Of a DNA stretch of 17,545 nucleotides, positions 1 to 7,211 are shown piece after piece. The translations under genes and the position numbers were made by a program. Numbering within the stretch: the first letter of the stretch is position 1; the number at the start of each line of letters is the position of its first letter. The DNA is from Glaciecola sp038744645 (lineage in GTDB: Bacteria; Pseudomonadota; Gammaproteobacteria; Enterobacterales; Alteromonadaceae): positions 1 to 17,545 of the forward strand of contig JBCDMA010000045.1 of assembly GCA_038744645.1 (NCBI GenBank), given 5' to 3'. Below the pieces are notes generated by a model that was given only the letters and a program-made list of their open reading frames with translations, did not search any database and was not told where the DNA came from.

Positions 1-109
1 AAATCATAATAATTATTATAAATATTAATAACTTATGTATAATTCGAGTATGGATTAGGGTGTGAGGCGCGAAGTTGTTAGAGATAAATGGTTTTTTAAA
101 CCACTGTAG
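1..109. other. AT-rich non-coding edge
   Basis: This stretch carries no supported gene. It contains a TATAAT (38-43) without a convincing -35, and a small hairpin TGGTTT/AAACCA (90-104) just beyond the dusA stop that is too weak to call a terminator. Confidence 0.5.
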
Positions 110-1129
110 TTAGTTATTTTGGCTAAAAGTTAGCGCTTTTTCTTGAGCTGCTTTGACTTGTGCTAATGCGTCAAGCAATAGAGAGGGGTTTGTGTTCTGT
201 TTTGGGCACTCTTGGGTCAAGTACCTTCTCCAAATTTTTCCACCGGGTTGGCCGTGAAATAAGCCTAACATATGCCGCGCTATAAACCATACTTTGGCAC
301 CTTTACTCACTTCTTGTTCTGCATATGCGGTCATTTTAGATACTACTTGTTCTCGCGTTTTTGTGGTGTCTTGAGGAAGCGCAAACAACCGATGATCGAC
401 ATCGGCAATGATGTACGGGTTTGTATACACCTCTCGTCCTAGCATAACGCCGTCAACGTATTGCAAATGCTCGACTGCTGAATCGATGCTTTTTATTCCA
501 CCGTTTATACCAATTTTTAATTGAGGGAACTGCTTTTTTAAGTCGTAAACACGCTGATAGTTTAGCGGCGGAATATCTCGGTTTTGTTTAGGGCTCAACC
601 CATTTAACCACGCTTTTCTCGCATGAATAATAAAGTGCAGACAACCAGCAGCCTGTACTTTGTCTACAAATTCAAACAGACCAGCATCGTCATCCATATC
701 ATCAATTCCGATCCTGCATTTTACTGTGATTGGAATGTCCACTGCGCTTGTCATTGCATCAACACAATGAGCGACAATCTCGGGAGTCGCCATTAAACAT
801 GCACCGAAGCTTCCATTTTTCACGCGATCAGACGGGCAACCCACATTAATATTGATTTCATCATAACCTCGCGTTTGCGCGATTACTGCGCACTTTGACA
901 TTGCTTCCGGATCGCTGCCACCAAGTTGCAATACGATGGGATGCTCGGCGTCATCAAACGCTAAATAGTCTCCTTTGCCATGCAATATCGCACCAGTCGT
1001 TACCATTTCCGTATAGAGCACTGACTCTGTACTTAATTGGCGCAGAAAATAGCGACAATGACGATCCGTCCAGTCGAGCATGGGCGCAACGGCGAATTTA
1101 TGGTTGATAGTTTGACTTCTACTTTGCAT
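110..1129 (-). CDS. dusA: tRNA-dihydrouridine(20/20a) synthase DusA
   Basis: FMN-dependent enzyme that uses NADPH to reduce uridines in the D-loop of tRNA to dihydrouridine (positions 20/20a for the DusA subfamily), acting in the cytoplasm. The 339-residue protein opens with the flavin-binding strand FAVAPMLDWTDRHCR (residues 12-26), followed by YTEMVTTGAILHG (39-51) and the family signature GCPSDRVKNGSFGACLM (97-113). Cys98 in that signature aligns with the catalytic cysteine known for the family. GINGGIKS further on is the expected phosphate-binding glycine stretch of the TIM barrel. Length is normal for DusA. The ATG at 1129 has only a poor AT-rich ribosome binding site, but it sits just before the conserved core. 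It diverges from the acyltransferase gene, and a promoter candidate lies at 1217-1244. Identification is very secure. Confidence 0.96.
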   Translation of the reverse strand: MQSRSQTINHKFAVAPMLDWTDRHCRYFLRQLSTESVLYTEMVTTGAILHGKGDYLAFDDAEHPIVLQLGGSDPEAMSKCAVIAQTRGYDEININVGCPSDRVKNGSFGACLMATPEIVAHCVDAMTSAVDIPITVKCRIGIDDMDDDAGLFEFVDKVQAAGCLHFIIHARKAWLNGLSPKQNRDIPPLNYQRVYDLKKQFPQLKIGINGGIKSIDSAVEHLQYVDGVMLGREVYTNPYIIADVDHRLFALPQDTTKTREQVVSKMTAYAEQEVSKGAKVWFIARHMLGLFHGQPGGKIWRRYLTQECPKQNTNPSLLLDALAQVKAAQEKALTFSQNN

Positions 1130-1216
1130 TTATTTTAAAAAACACGGTTATTGATAAAAACGGATCTAAAAAGAGAACCTTCGCGCTTGGCGGCGGAAAG
1201 TGCCCAATGCGGCCGC

Positions 1217-1244
1217 AGTATATTCGATAGCAAATTATTCTCAA
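1217..1244 (-). promoter_or_regulatory. Candidate sigma-70 promoter for dusA
   Basis: Read on the minus strand there is a -35 box TTGAGA (1244-1239, five of six consensus bases), a 16-base spacer, and a -10 box TATACT (1222-1217, five of six). Transcription would begin near 1210, leaving about an 80-base leader before dusA. The perfect 10-base palindrome TGCGGCCGCA (1208-1217) falls at the predicted start point. Matching is by eye only. Confidence 0.45.
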
Positions 1245-1352
1245 CAACAACTGATGAATTCAAAGCAATGTACACCCTGTCATATGGTTGTTGATGCGAA
1301 ATTTTATGTTTCCGTTTACAATAAAGCATTAAGAATTAACGTTTTATCGAAG

Positions 1353-2240
1353 ATGAACTGGAATTTGCGGTCATTAGTTATATTCCCTATCCATCTCTTT
1401 GTTCAGCTATTTAATATGGGATTTTGGGGGACGCTTGTCATACTGTGTGGAATTATTAGATTCGTTGTACCTATAAAGAGTATTGGCTCTGTTCTGCTCA
1501 GAGTTATGCATCGTATGTATTTCTCGTTTGGTATTATCAGCGTGGCACTTATAAAGCTGTTCAACCGCATCGAGATTAAAGTTGATATAGACAAGCCTTT
1601 ATCAAAGCAAAAATGGTATCTCATTACTGCCAATCACTCTAGCTATCTGGATATCATCATATTAATCAACTTTTGTGCGCCTCGTATTCCACCACCAAAA
1701 TTTTTTCTGAAAAAAGAGCTGATATGGACACCATTTGTCGGCCTTGCTGCTTGGGCAATGGATATGCCATTCATGCAAAGATACAGCAAAGAATTCATTG
1801 AGAAAAATCCACACCTAAAAGGCAAAGACATAGAAACAACAAAGCAGTCGTGCAGTAAGTATGTGGATTCACCCACAACTGTGATCAACTTTGTAGAGGG
1901 CACGCGTTTCACTCAAGAAAAACGCGTAGTGACCAAAAGCCCGTTTTCTTATCTGCTGCGACCAAAGGCAGGTGGGATTGCATTTACATTGGCTGTTATG
2001 GGTGATTTGTTCAGCCACATTCTCGATGTTTCTATTGCATATCCCAATGCTAAACACCCGATGGTGGACATGCTCAAAGGTGAGTTGACCGAGATAATAA
2101 TCGATGTGAGAAGGCTTGATGTCGCAGACAACATTATCGGAGACTATTTTGACGATGCTGGATTTCGTAGCCAATTTCAGCGATGGTTAAACGAACTATG
2201 GACATCGAAAGATGCAAGAATGCGTTCATGGATGAGTTAA
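1353..2240 (+). CDS. yihG: YihG-type 1-acylglycerol-3-phosphate acyltransferase (PlsC family)
   Basis: Membrane-bound acyltransferase expected to acylate the sn-2 position of lysophospholipid and so adjust phospholipid composition. With the start at 1353 it has 295 residues. A hydrophobic N-terminal helix (about residues 8-40) is followed by the HX4D catalytic motif in NHSSYLD (His95, Asp100), the KKELIWTPFVG block, DMPFMQRYSK, and the substrate-binding motif VEGTRFTQEK (EGTR at 182-185). DMPFMQRYS, GKDIETT and NFVEGTRFTQEK match E. coli YihG closely rather than PlsC itself. The frame is open back to 1200, but those 51 residues are polar, contain CxxC, and resemble nothing in the family. ATG 1353 gives a length near the family's roughly 310 residues, although its ribosome binding site is weak. 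The channel gene follows after 7 bases, so the two are probably cotranscribed. Confidence 0.9.
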   Translation: MNWNLRSLVIFPIHLFVQLFNMGFWGTLVILCGIIRFVVPIKSIGSVLLRVMHRMYFSFGIISVALIKLFNRIEIKVDIDKPLSKQKWYLITANHSSYLDIIILINFCAPRIPPPKFFLKKELIWTPFVGLAAWAMDMPFMQRYSKEFIEKNPHLKGKDIETTKQSCSKYVDSPTTVINFVEGTRFTQEKRVVTKSPFSYLLRPKAGGIAFTLAVMGDLFSHILDVSIAYPNAKHPMVDMLKGELTEIIIDVRRLDVADNIIGDYFDDAGFRSQFQRWLNELWTSKDARMRSWMS

Positions 2241-2247
2241 TACTGAT

Positions 2248-3501
2248 ATGAATACACCTAACATTGATTTTAGCCATCTCATTCTGGCGCTGCTTAAATA
2301 CATCGGTATAGGCAAGGCTGAACCGGATTCATTGGCTTATCAAGCAACAAGCATTATCGCTTTGGCTGCGTTGAGCCTCGTTGTTTGGGTGATTTTTAGG
2401 TTGTTGGTCACAATAAAATTACAAAAGCTCATTGTGCATAGTAAAGGCAATTGGGATGATCATCTCAGTGACGTAGGCTTTTTTAGACGGTTGGCCAATC
2501 TAACACCTGGGATCTTTATTGCATACGCAAACCCCTTGTTAAACTCGATGGACAGCTTTGCGTTTAAGTTCTTTTACTATCTATCCGCGTTATACGTCAT
2601 TACCGTCAGTTACTTAGCTTTTCAGTCCTTGCTGTCGGGCATCGACAGGATTTATCAAGACACGCGATTTGCTAAAAAAGCGCCGATAACCGGCTTCATC
2701 CAAGTCGGTAGACTTATCACGACGCTTATCGTTGTCTTTTTAGTGCTTTCGCTGTTATTGGGTCAAAGCCCAATCTATTTACTATCCGGTTTGACTGCAA
2801 TTGCTGCGGTGCTTCTGCTTATTTTTCGCGACACCATTCTCGGCTTTGTCTCAGGGATTCAGATTGCTGCCAATCGCATGTTCAACACAGGCGACTGGAT
2901 AGAAATGCCAAAATATGACATCAATGGCGAGATTCTTGAAATTGGATTAACCATCGTAAAAGTTCAGAATTGGGACAAAACGATATCAACGATTCCGACC
3001 TTTGCACTAACAACAGAAGCAGTGAAAAATTGGCGTGGAATGCAGTTGAACAAAGGCAGACGAATCAAGCGCACCCTGCAGATTGATGTTAGTTCTATTG
3101 CAATCGCTACGGATGAAGATATGCAATCTTGGTCAAAACTCAACTTGCTCACCGACTACATAAAAGAAAAAAGCGATCCGTTGGACGAAAACCAAAGAGA
3201 CTCAGAACACCATAACAACGATATGGTAAACGGGCATTATTTGACCAATGTAGGTATCTTTAGAGCCTATATTGAAAACTACCTTAAAAGCCACCCAGAC
3301 ATACGCCAAGATCTCATTTGCATGGTCAGGCATTTGACTCCCAATGAAGTAGGTTTGCCCATCGAAGTATATTGTTTTGCTGCGGATACAAATTGGGTGA
3401 ATTATGAACGCATACAATCGGATATCTTTGATCACTTGTTTGCGATCCTGCCAATGTTCCGTTTGAGAGCCTATCAGCGAATCACAAATGAAAAAAGGTG
3501 A
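2248..3501 (+). CDS. ybdG: MscS-family mechanosensitive channel, YbdG/MscM type
   Basis: Inner-membrane channel that opens under membrane tension during hypo-osmotic shock; YbdG-type proteins give the miniconductance (MscM) activity in E. coli. The 417-residue length fits YbdG (about 415). Hydrophobic segments are visible at about residues 35-57, 86-100, 107-127, 155-182 and 184-203. The last runs into the pore-lining helix and the MscS beta-domain signature: FRDTILGFVSGIQIAANRM (203-221), NTGDWIEMP (213-221 region), then GEILEIGLTIVKVQNWD. The long soluble C-terminal part, with LRAYQRI near the end, is also YbdG-like. It begins 7 bases after the acyltransferase stop, so translational coupling is likely. 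Its TGA stop (3499-3501) lies inside the stem of the downstream terminator hairpin. Confidence 0.93.
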   Translation: MNTPNIDFSHLILALLKYIGIGKAEPDSLAYQATSIIALAALSLVVWVIFRLLVTIKLQKLIVHSKGNWDDHLSDVGFFRRLANLTPGIFIAYANPLLNSMDSFAFKFFYYLSALYVITVSYLAFQSLLSGIDRIYQDTRFAKKAPITGFIQVGRLITTLIVVFLVLSLLLGQSPIYLLSGLTAIAAVLLLIFRDTILGFVSGIQIAANRMFNTGDWIEMPKYDINGEILEIGLTIVKVQNWDKTISTIPTFALTTEAVKNWRGMQLNKGRRIKRTLQIDVSSIAIATDEDMQSWSKLNLLTDYIKEKSDPLDENQRDSEHHNNDMVNGHYLTNVGIFRAYIENYLKSHPDIRQDLICMVRHLTPNEVGLPIEVYCFAADTNWVNYERIQSDIFDHLFAILPMFRLRAYQRITNEKR

Positions 3502-3521
3502 CAGAGATTGTCACCTTTTTT
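3491..3521. terminator. Bidirectional rho-independent terminator between ybdG and the small membrane gene
   Basis: A 13-base perfect inverted repeat (AAAAAAGGTGACA at 3491-3503, TGTCACCTTTTTT at 3509-3521) encloses a 5-base loop. The stem has an A tract on the left and a T tract on the right, so it should stop transcription from both sides. It overlaps the last codons and stop codon of the channel gene and lies about 54 bases beyond the stop of the convergent 63-residue gene. Confidence 0.93.
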
Positions 3522-3574
3522 CGCTTTATCCCATCTATTCTTGGTATGAACACCAGGATGTATATTTTCGCTTA

Positions 3575-3766
3575 TTAGCTCATCGCGTATAGCATCAATG
3601 CACTGATTGCGACGCCAGATATTCCCATGAATCCGTATTCCACTCGCTCTTTCATTGCTTCTTGACCTTGTTTGGTCGATATCGAGGCCATAATGATACA
3701 GCTTAGTCCTAATATGAATGCCAACATCATAGTGCCAAACTTTAATCCAAAAAGAATATCGTACAT
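3575..3766 (-). CDS. Small two-helix membrane protein of unknown function
   Basis: A 63-residue protein that I cannot assign to a family. It has two hydrophobic segments, about residues 10-29 (FGTMMLAFILGLSCIIMASI) and 44-62 (YGFMGISGVAISALMLYAM). A polar, charged linker with KQGQEAMKERVEY joins them, so a hairpin in the inner membrane is likely. The ATG is preceded on the minus strand by AGGG six bases upstream, which supports real translation, and the shared bidirectional terminator at 3491-3521 gives it a proper 3' end. The ORF is short, so conservation in related genomes would be the decisive test. Confidence 0.6.
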   Translation of the reverse strand: MYDILFGLKFGTMMLAFILGLSCIIMASISTKQGQEAMKERVEYGFMGISGVAISALMLYAMS

Positions 3767-3945
3767 AATTTACCCTAAACTGAATTGTCTTAACTGTGGC
3801 TGAAAACCACTTTTATATACAAGAAAACGAGGCGTATTATACGTGTTCTCTTGCTAATTAGCCATGATACTTAGGTCGTTTAGCCGCTTCAGCCCGACAG
3901 AAACCCATGATCCATATCAAAAAACAAGCATAGTCTTAATGGTCT

Positions 3946-4026
3946 TCGGCAGATTACGAAGTCGCTACACTTTTCTATAATTATTTCTTTGATTAATAAC
4001 GATTTGCCTTGTATCGGCAGACTACG
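3946..4026 (+). repeat. Pair of near-identical 13-base direct repeats flanking the yeeZ-like promoter
   Basis: TCGGCAGATTACG (3946-3958) recurs as TCGGCAGACTACG (4014-4026) with 12 of 13 bases identical and starts 68 bases apart. The first copy overlaps the poor -35 region and the second lies in the presumed leader. This arrangement suits a pair of protein-binding sites, but chance or an old short duplication cannot be excluded. Confidence 0.4.
3953..3981 (+). promoter_or_regulatory. Candidate promoter for the yeeZ-like gene
   Basis: A perfect TATAAT -10 box sits at 3976-3981. The six bases 17 upstream of it (ATTACG, 3953-3958) match the -35 consensus at only three positions, so activation by a regulator is plausible. 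The expected start is near 3988, giving a leader of about 68 bases. Confidence 0.4.
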
Positions 4027-4043
4027 GGCATATGAAAAATAAT

Positions 4044-4047
4044 GGAG
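4044..4047 (+). promoter_or_regulatory. Ribosome binding site deciding the yeeZ-like start
   Basis: GGAG lies 8 bases before ATG 4056, whereas the upstream in-frame ATG at 4032 has no such site. This favours translation from 4056. Confidence 0.7.
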
Positions 4048-4055
4048 TTGACTCG

Positions 4056-4907
4056 ATGCCCTTTGAAAAATTTACTGTTGTGGGATTAGGTTGGCTTGGC
4101 AGAAGCTTTGCCGAAACTGCCTTGCAAAGAGGACATTCAGTATACGGTACAGTAAGAACCAAGGAAAAAGCCGAACGGCTGGCAACTGCATTGTCGACAC
4201 ATGTTACCGAAGTAGATTGCTATTCGCCGACGCCTGGAACGGATTTCAAAACGCTGTTTGAGGGAAGGATTGCAATTATCAATATAGCCGCCGGAAGGCG
4301 TCAACTCGATGCTTACTCATACAGCAATGCAATTGCTAACTTAGTAACAAAAATACTCGAAGGCGGCGCTGAAAAACTCATTTTTGTTAGCACTACCTCT
4401 GTTTTTGGCGACCATATAGGAAAAATAGCCAATCAAACAGCACTATCACCAACCACTGAATCCGGCAGAGCTCACGCTACTATCGAGCGTTTTCTGTTTG
4501 ATAACTTTGATGAGCAAACCTGTGTACTGCGCCTTGCAGGCCTAGTTGGTCCAAATACTGATACTAGTGTAGAAAATAACTACCGGCATCCGATTTTTAG
4601 TTTGGTGAAAAGAGGTGTGGTGTTCGCTTCAAATCAACCTGTCAACTTAATCCACAAAGACGACGTTATCGACAGTCTTTTTGCCGCGGCAAAAACAAAG
4701 CATGCTGTGGGTGCCTTGAATCTTTGCGCTACTGAACACCCAACAAAATATGACTATTACAGCTGGTGTGCAAACAAGTTAATGCTTGAAACGCCGCGGT
4801 TTGAGAAAACGTTAGGCGTCGGTCGGTACGTAGACGCAAGTGAAACGTTGCGGTTACTGGATTTGACGCTTAAGTATCCAAGCCCCTATGACATGCTACC
4901 CGATTAA
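4056..4907 (+). CDS. yeeZ: YeeZ-like NAD(P)-binding Rossmann-fold protein (extended SDR relative)
   Basis: Protein of 283 residues from ATG 4056, resembling E. coli YeeZ, a member of the epimerase/dehydratase (extended SDR) superfamily with no settled reaction. The dinucleotide-binding loop VGLGWLG lies near residue 10, FVSTTSVFGDH near 110-120, LRLAGLVGP near 160, and VNLIHKDDVID near 196-206; all have counterparts in YeeZ. The usual SDR YxxxK catalytic pair is absent: the corresponding stretch reads ESGRAHATIERF, as in YeeZ (SGR). It may therefore be a sugar-nucleotide or redox enzyme with altered chemistry, or a non-catalytic binder. The frame extends to ATG 4032, but GGAG eight bases before 4056 supports the shorter form. 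The last 12 bases overlap the 3' end of the convergent transporter gene. Confidence 0.85.
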   Translation: MPFEKFTVVGLGWLGRSFAETALQRGHSVYGTVRTKEKAERLATALSTHVTEVDCYSPTPGTDFKTLFEGRIAIINIAAGRRQLDAYSYSNAIANLVTKILEGGAEKLIFVSTTSVFGDHIGKIANQTALSPTTESGRAHATIERFLFDNFDEQTCVLRLAGLVGPNTDTSVENNYRHPIFSLVKRGVVFASNQPVNLIHKDDVIDSLFAAAKTKHAVGALNLCATEHPTKYDYYSWCANKLMLETPRFEKTLGVGRYVDASETLRLLDLTLKYPSPYDMLPD

Positions 4908-6317
4908 TGCAAACCCAAAATACTTTAGCGCAACGGTGTTGACAAAGATAACCAGCAGAATGATTGGCACAAAAGTACAAAGCGAAAAACTGACATATTT
5001 TTCCAAGATGCTGTTTTTGTATCCTTCTGCTCCTAATTCGGCTTCGTGATTGAAGCCTTTATTTTTCCATCGATAAGAAACGAACAAACAAATGAGTAGC
5101 CCATTAAGCGGCAGAATGGTGTCGTAAAACACATCATAAACCAGGTCAAAAAATGATTTTTGTGCGCCGGCATATGAAATAAAAGAGCTGAAAAAGTCAA
5201 CGAAGCCAAATGATAATGCGCAAAACACTGAAAACACAATCAACAAAACGCCACACAATAACAACGCCCCTTTTCGTGGCACACCCCTTTCACTCATCAC
5301 AGACGCAACCGGTACTTCAAAAATGGAGACCAGTGATGTTATCGCGGCAAAAAATACTAATAAGAAAAAGAAGCTAGCTACGACACTAGCGCCTGTGTAG
5401 GTCAGGCTTTCCTGTAAAGCGAGGAAAATTTGTGGCAAATACGAGAAAATCATACTGATAGAGCTTTCACTGAGCTCTTCAGGATTGACCTCTGGATTAA
5501 ACGAAAAAATCGCTGGCAATATCATCAATCCAGCGGTGAATGCAACGGCGGTATCAGTTAACGCAACGAGTTTTGCAGACTCTGGTAAGTTGGCTTTTTT
5601 GTTGATGTAGCTACCATAAGTGATCATTATCCCCATTCCTAAGGAGAGAGAAAAGAACGCTTGTGACAATGCACCATTCACTACACCAGCGTTAATTTTT
5701 GAAAATTCAGGTATCAAATAATATTGCAACCCGGCGAAGGCATTGTCCCTCATAAGCACAAATGCAACCAGTGCCAATAACATAACGAAAAGTGCTGGCA
5801 TTAGTATTTTGGCTGCACGCTCAATGCCCTCTCTTACGCCGCCTTGAAGAATCAAATATACGATTAACAGCACGACAGCCATGTAACCAAAAAGACTGTA
5901 GCTATTGATAAAAAGGCCAAACGTTTCTGGCTGCGCTAATTTGTCGAGGTTGCCGACCACTGATTCAACAAGATAACCAAAAATCCACACAGTTATCACG
6001 AGGTAAAAAACGGCAATCATAAAGGGTGTGATGATCGAAAGCGCTCCGGCCATACTCCACAATTTGTTACCTTCGGTGAGGCTTTTATACGCACCATAGG
6101 GATCTTTCTGCGAGGCCCTGCCGAGAGACATTTCAGCTATCATCACCGGTAAACACACAAAAAACACAAATATCGCGTACATAAGCAAAAACGCACCGCC
6201 ACCATTCTTTGCAGCACCGACAGGAAAACCGACGAGGTTACCTATGCCTACAGCTGATCCTGCAGCAGCCAATATGAAGCCCAATTTAGAGCCAAATTGT
6301 TCGCGAGATCCGGCCAT
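4896..6317 (-). CDS. Sodium-dependent transporter, NSS (neurotransmitter:sodium symporter, SNF) family
   Basis: Inner-membrane symporter expected to bring in an amino acid or related solute with sodium. From ATG 6317 it has 473 residues. That ATG has AGGGA about seven bases upstream; the frame runs on to 6365, but the extra 16 residues are charged and unlike the family. I count eleven hydrophobic helices. TM1 has the sodium/substrate signature GSAVGIGNLVGFP followed by NGGGAF, and TM6 and TM8 regions (QAFFSLSLGMGIMITYGSY, SLTYTGASVVASFFF) are also typical. In LeuT the TM1 motif is GNFLRFP; here the gate arginine is replaced by glycine, as in a bacterial subgroup with WGFP-like motifs. Substrate cannot be told from sequence. 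The gene stands alone, with its end overlapping the yeeZ-like gene. Confidence 0.92.
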   Translation of the reverse strand: MAGSREQFGSKLGFILAAAGSAVGIGNLVGFPVGAAKNGGGAFLLMYAIFVFFVCLPVMIAEMSLGRASQKDPYGAYKSLTEGNKLWSMAGALSIITPFMIAVFYLVITVWIFGYLVESVVGNLDKLAQPETFGLFINSYSLFGYMAVVLLIVYLILQGGVREGIERAAKILMPALFVMLLALVAFVLMRDNAFAGLQYYLIPEFSKINAGVVNGALSQAFFSLSLGMGIMITYGSYINKKANLPESAKLVALTDTAVAFTAGLMILPAIFSFNPEVNPEELSESSISMIFSYLPQIFLALQESLTYTGASVVASFFFLLVFFAAITSLVSIFEVPVASVMSERGVPRKGALLLCGVLLIVFSVFCALSFGFVDFFSSFISYAGAQKSFFDLVYDVFYDTILPLNGLLICLFVSYRWKNKGFNHEAELGAEGYKNSILEKYVSFSLCTFVPIILLVIFVNTVALKYFGFALIG

Positions 6318-6476
6318 ACTTTTCCCTTTACATATATTTTTTATTCTTTCGCAGCGAACGCGCACTGAGCCTTATTCAATAAACACTATTCAATCAACAG
6401 CATGCAACCAACATTGAAGCATATGTTTGATCCGATGTTATCAGTCAATATCCGCTTTGTCTGCTTTTTGTTTGGC

Positions 6477-7211
6477 TCACCAGGGAATGGTATTACCATC
6501 GTAATCAATGTATCTGGGAGAGTCCTCGGGGTTTGAATCACGACAAAGGTACACGAAACGCTCAGCTGTGAATTCCGTAGTGAAGAGCTTTTCAGGTTTT
6601 ACATTTGCTTGAAAAGGCTTGGACAGTTCTGTGTCGACAGTGCCGGGGTGATAACTGACAAGGCACGTTTTCGGTGCCCTTCTAGCGTATTCCACGGCAG
6701 CCGTTTTGATCATCATGTTAAGCGCAGCCTTTGAACTTCGATACCCGTACCATCCGCCTAAACGATTATCCGATATGCTGCCCACACGCGCGCTGATAAT
6801 GCCAATACTTGAGGCATTTTTACTCATGACGTTGACCAAGTATTTGAGCCATAAACTCGGAATTATCGTGTTGATATTAAAATACCGCTCAAACGCCTCT
6901 ACGTTAATATCTTCGAGGCGTTTTTCCGGTTTCAACTTTGACAGCTGTTGTTCAAAGTCGTGCAAGACACCGGTGCAGATGTACACTTCAGTTAGCTTTA
7001 CGTTGTCATCCTCGATTTGACTAACCAATGACTTGATAGAACGTTCTGAGTAGTCAAGCTGCTTAGAAATAACGCCGTCGTTGTCTAGTGACAAATACTT
7101 GCGAGAGGCTACATAAAGGCAATCTCCGGGCTGTTTAGTGTTGCATATTTCACTAAATACAGCTTTGCCAATTCCGCCGCTTGCGCCGATTACTAGCATA
7201 CTTCTATTCAT
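6477..7211 (-). CDS. Short-chain dehydrogenase/reductase, C-factor (CsgA)-like
   Basis: Classical-type SDR of 244 residues, predicted NAD(P)-dependent cytoplasmic oxidoreductase of unknown substrate. The glycine-rich nucleotide loop GASGGIG spans residues 9-15, the CTGVLHD segment (79-85) replaces the usual NNAG, and the active site is visible as Ser140 (IISARVG) with Tyr157 and Lys161 in YRSSK. The tail has SYHPGTVDTELSKPF, the usual PG-motif region, and ends in YIDYDGNTIPW, which is common in C-factor-like SDRs. The frame stays open upstream to 7388, but that part is a shadow of the DCC gene. Its ATG overlaps the DCC stop as ATGA (7211-7208), so the two are translationally coupled. An alternative start at Met5 (7199) would still keep the fold. 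Confidence 0.9.
   Translation of the reverse strand: MNRSMLVIGASGGIGKAVFSEICNTKQPGDCLYVASRKYLSLDNDGVISKQLDYSERSIKSLVSQIEDDNVKLTEVYICTGVLHDFEQQLSKLKPEKRLEDINVEAFERYFNINTIIPSLWLKYLVNVMSKNASSIGIISARVGSISDNRLGGWYGYRSSKAALNMMIKTAAVEYARRAPKTCLVSYHPGTVDTELSKPFQANVKPEKLFTTEFTAERFVYLCRDSNPEDSPRYIDYDGNTIPW

Larger units (their letters stand above)
3767..4055. other. Non-coding stretch between the small membrane gene and the yeeZ-like gene
   Basis: About 290 bases without a supported gene, separating two divergent genes. It holds a perfect 11-base palindrome CGTATTATACG (3833-3843). The minus-strand reading of that palindrome contains TATAAT, a possible -10 for the small membrane gene, though I see no good -35. 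It also holds the promoter candidate at 3953-3981 and the repeated 13-base motif at 3946-3958 and 4014-4026. I see no tRNA or recognisable RNA family. Confidence 0.6.

Noticed and set aside
1135..1329. 64-residue minus-strand ORF between dusA and the acyltransferase
   Set aside because: No ribosome binding site, no recognisable features, and it covers the dusA promoter candidate.
1200..1352. N-terminal extension of the acyltransferase from ATG 1200
   Set aside because: The 51 extra residues are polar, contain unrelated CTPC sequence, and have no counterpart in YihG proteins; ATG 1353 gives the expected length.
6318..6365. Longer start for the sodium symporter
   Set aside because: The extra residues are charged and unlike the family, while ATG 6317 has a good AGGGA ribosome binding site.
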